Positions 63,363-64,000 of a stretch of DNA of 64,000 nucleotides are shown in pieces (position 1 is the first letter of the stretch; every line of letters begins with the position of its first letter). Both the position numbers and the translations under genes were made by a program. The stretch is from positions 2,418,001 through 2,482,000 of the forward strand of contig NC_019962.1 in NCBI RefSeq assembly GCF_000230735.2, written 5' to 3'. The notes below the pieces were generated by a model. The model was not told the DNA's origin and ran no database searches. It was given only the letters and a program-made list of their open reading frames with translations. This DNA is from Natrinema pellirubrum DSM 15624. GTDB lineage: Archaea; Halobacteriota; Halobacteria; Halobacteriales; Natrialbaceae.

Positions 63363-64000
63363 ATGTCCGAGTTCGTACCCGGTCCGCTACAGACCCAGTC
63401 GGTACTCGAGGACCCCCTCTTGCTCATCGGTGCCGTGGGGCTGTTGCTCGTGGTGATCACGGTCTGGCAGATGGTCGAGATCGTCGACGCCTACGACCGG
63501 GCCGCACTGACCGTCTTCGGCGAGTATCGCAAACTGCTCGAGCCGGGGCTGAACATCGTGCCACCGTTCGTCTCCCGGATCTACACGTTCGACATGCGGA
63601 CCCAGACGTTGGACGTGCCCCAGCAGGAGGCCATCACGCGGGACAACTCGCCGGTGACGGCCGATGCCGTGGTCTACATCCGGGTGATGAACGCCAAACG
63701 CGCCTTCCTCGAGGTCGACGACTACCAGCGCGCCGTCTCGAACCTGGCCCAGACGACGCTGCGGGCCGTCATCGGCGACATGGAACTCGACGACACCCTC
63801 TCCCGACGGGAGATGATCAACGAGCGCATCCGCACCGAACTCGACGAGCCCACCGACGAGTGGGGGATCCGCGTCGAGAGCGTCGAGGTCCGCGAGGTCA
63901 CGCCCTCCGCGGGCGTCAAAGGCGCGATGGAGGAACAGACCTCCGCCGAGCGCCGCCGCCGCGCCATGATCCTCGAGGCACAGGGTGAACGCCGCAGCGC
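63363..64000 (+). CDS. Stomatin-like SPFH domain protein (partial)
   Basis: The first 212 codons of an SPFH/band 7 protein running off the right edge. Residues about 20-42 form one membrane helix (LLLIGAVGLLLVVITVWQM). The SPFH region follows with YDRAALTVFGEYRKLLEPGLNIVPPFVSR, VPQQEAITRDNSPVTADAVVYIRV and AQTTLRAVIGDMELDDTLSRREMIN. The end so far is helical and charged (EEQTSAERRRRAMILEAQGERR). Such proteins organise membrane domains and guard proteases such as NfeD/FtsH partners. The start is the ATG at 63363; the C-terminus is missing because the window ends. Confidence 0.92.
   Translation, partial: MSEFVPGPLQTQSVLEDPLLLIGAVGLLLVVITVWQMVEIVDAYDRAALTVFGEYRKLLEPGLNIVPPFVSRIYTFDMRTQTLDVPQQEAITRDNSPVTADAVVYIRVMNAKRAFLEVDDYQRAVSNLAQTTLRAVIGDMELDDTLSRREMINERIRTELDEPTDEWGIRVESVEVREVTPSAGVKGAMEEQTSAERRRRAMILEAQGERRS

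Overview
The window is chromosomal DNA of a haloarchaeon, most likely a Natrinema/Haloterrigena-type member of the Natrialbales. The evidence is a high GC content with GAC/GAG-rich codons, very acidic proteins, Tat lipoproteins, several start codons lying 27-30 bp from a TATA-like box (leaderless promoters), and families I know only or mainly from haloarchaea (TbsP, HalOD1, MEDS kinase, CGCGG and Htur_1727 proteins, ISH3-type IS). No rRNA, tRNA or CRISPR array was recognised.

Layout. 0-2.7 kb: a DUF5804-like protein, a Tat lipoprotein and a cysteine synthase. 2.7-9.5 kb: a visibly lower-GC catabolic island with a class III aminotransferase, an NhaC-family transporter split by a 1389-bp ISH3-type element with exact 5-bp target duplication, and a divergent aldehyde dehydrogenase. 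9.9-19 kb: a thioredoxin-like protein, a membrane-inserted metallophosphoesterase, a YyaL/DUF255 thioredoxin protein, a CHRD protein, aconitase and a Gly-Asp-rich Tat protein. 19.4-34.6 kb: many one-carbon/purine genes (folA, thyA, purD, folD, glyA) mixed with a VapBC-like pair, an aminotransferase remnant, a DUF4010 membrane protein, a PadR regulator and an OPT transporter paired with a PqqD-like protein. 34.7-38.2 kb: an orphan CHAT-type protease and the regulator TbsP, followed by an array of six perfect hairpins. 38.6-42.1 kb: the archaeal superoperon rnp3 - methyltransferase - rnp2 - psmA - SBDS. 42.1-50.1 kb: FUN14, HflX, a MEDS histidine kinase, a two-subunit haloarchaeal thiolase, a second hairpin array, an RNase H-like exonuclease, a thioesterase and a HalOD1 protein.

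50.4-61 kb is the most interesting part. Two NnrS-like membrane proteins, an HTH-10 regulator and a DUF7344 regulator precede a compact set: a MoaD-like protein ending in Phe-Cys-Cys, a CGCGG mini-protein, a zinc ribbon, an AhbC-like radical SAM enzyme translationally coupled to a small Htur_1727-type protein, and a divergent AhbD-like radical SAM enzyme. This combines the last two steps of siroheme-dependent haem synthesis with two families that have been proposed as radical-SAM-modified peptides. The Htur_1727-type protein looks to me like a PaaB-fold domain with a short conserved-looking tail, which suggests an accessory or partner role as an alternative to a classical peptide product. The window closes with a biotin carboxylase/BCCP and the start of a stomatin-like SPFH protein running off the right edge.
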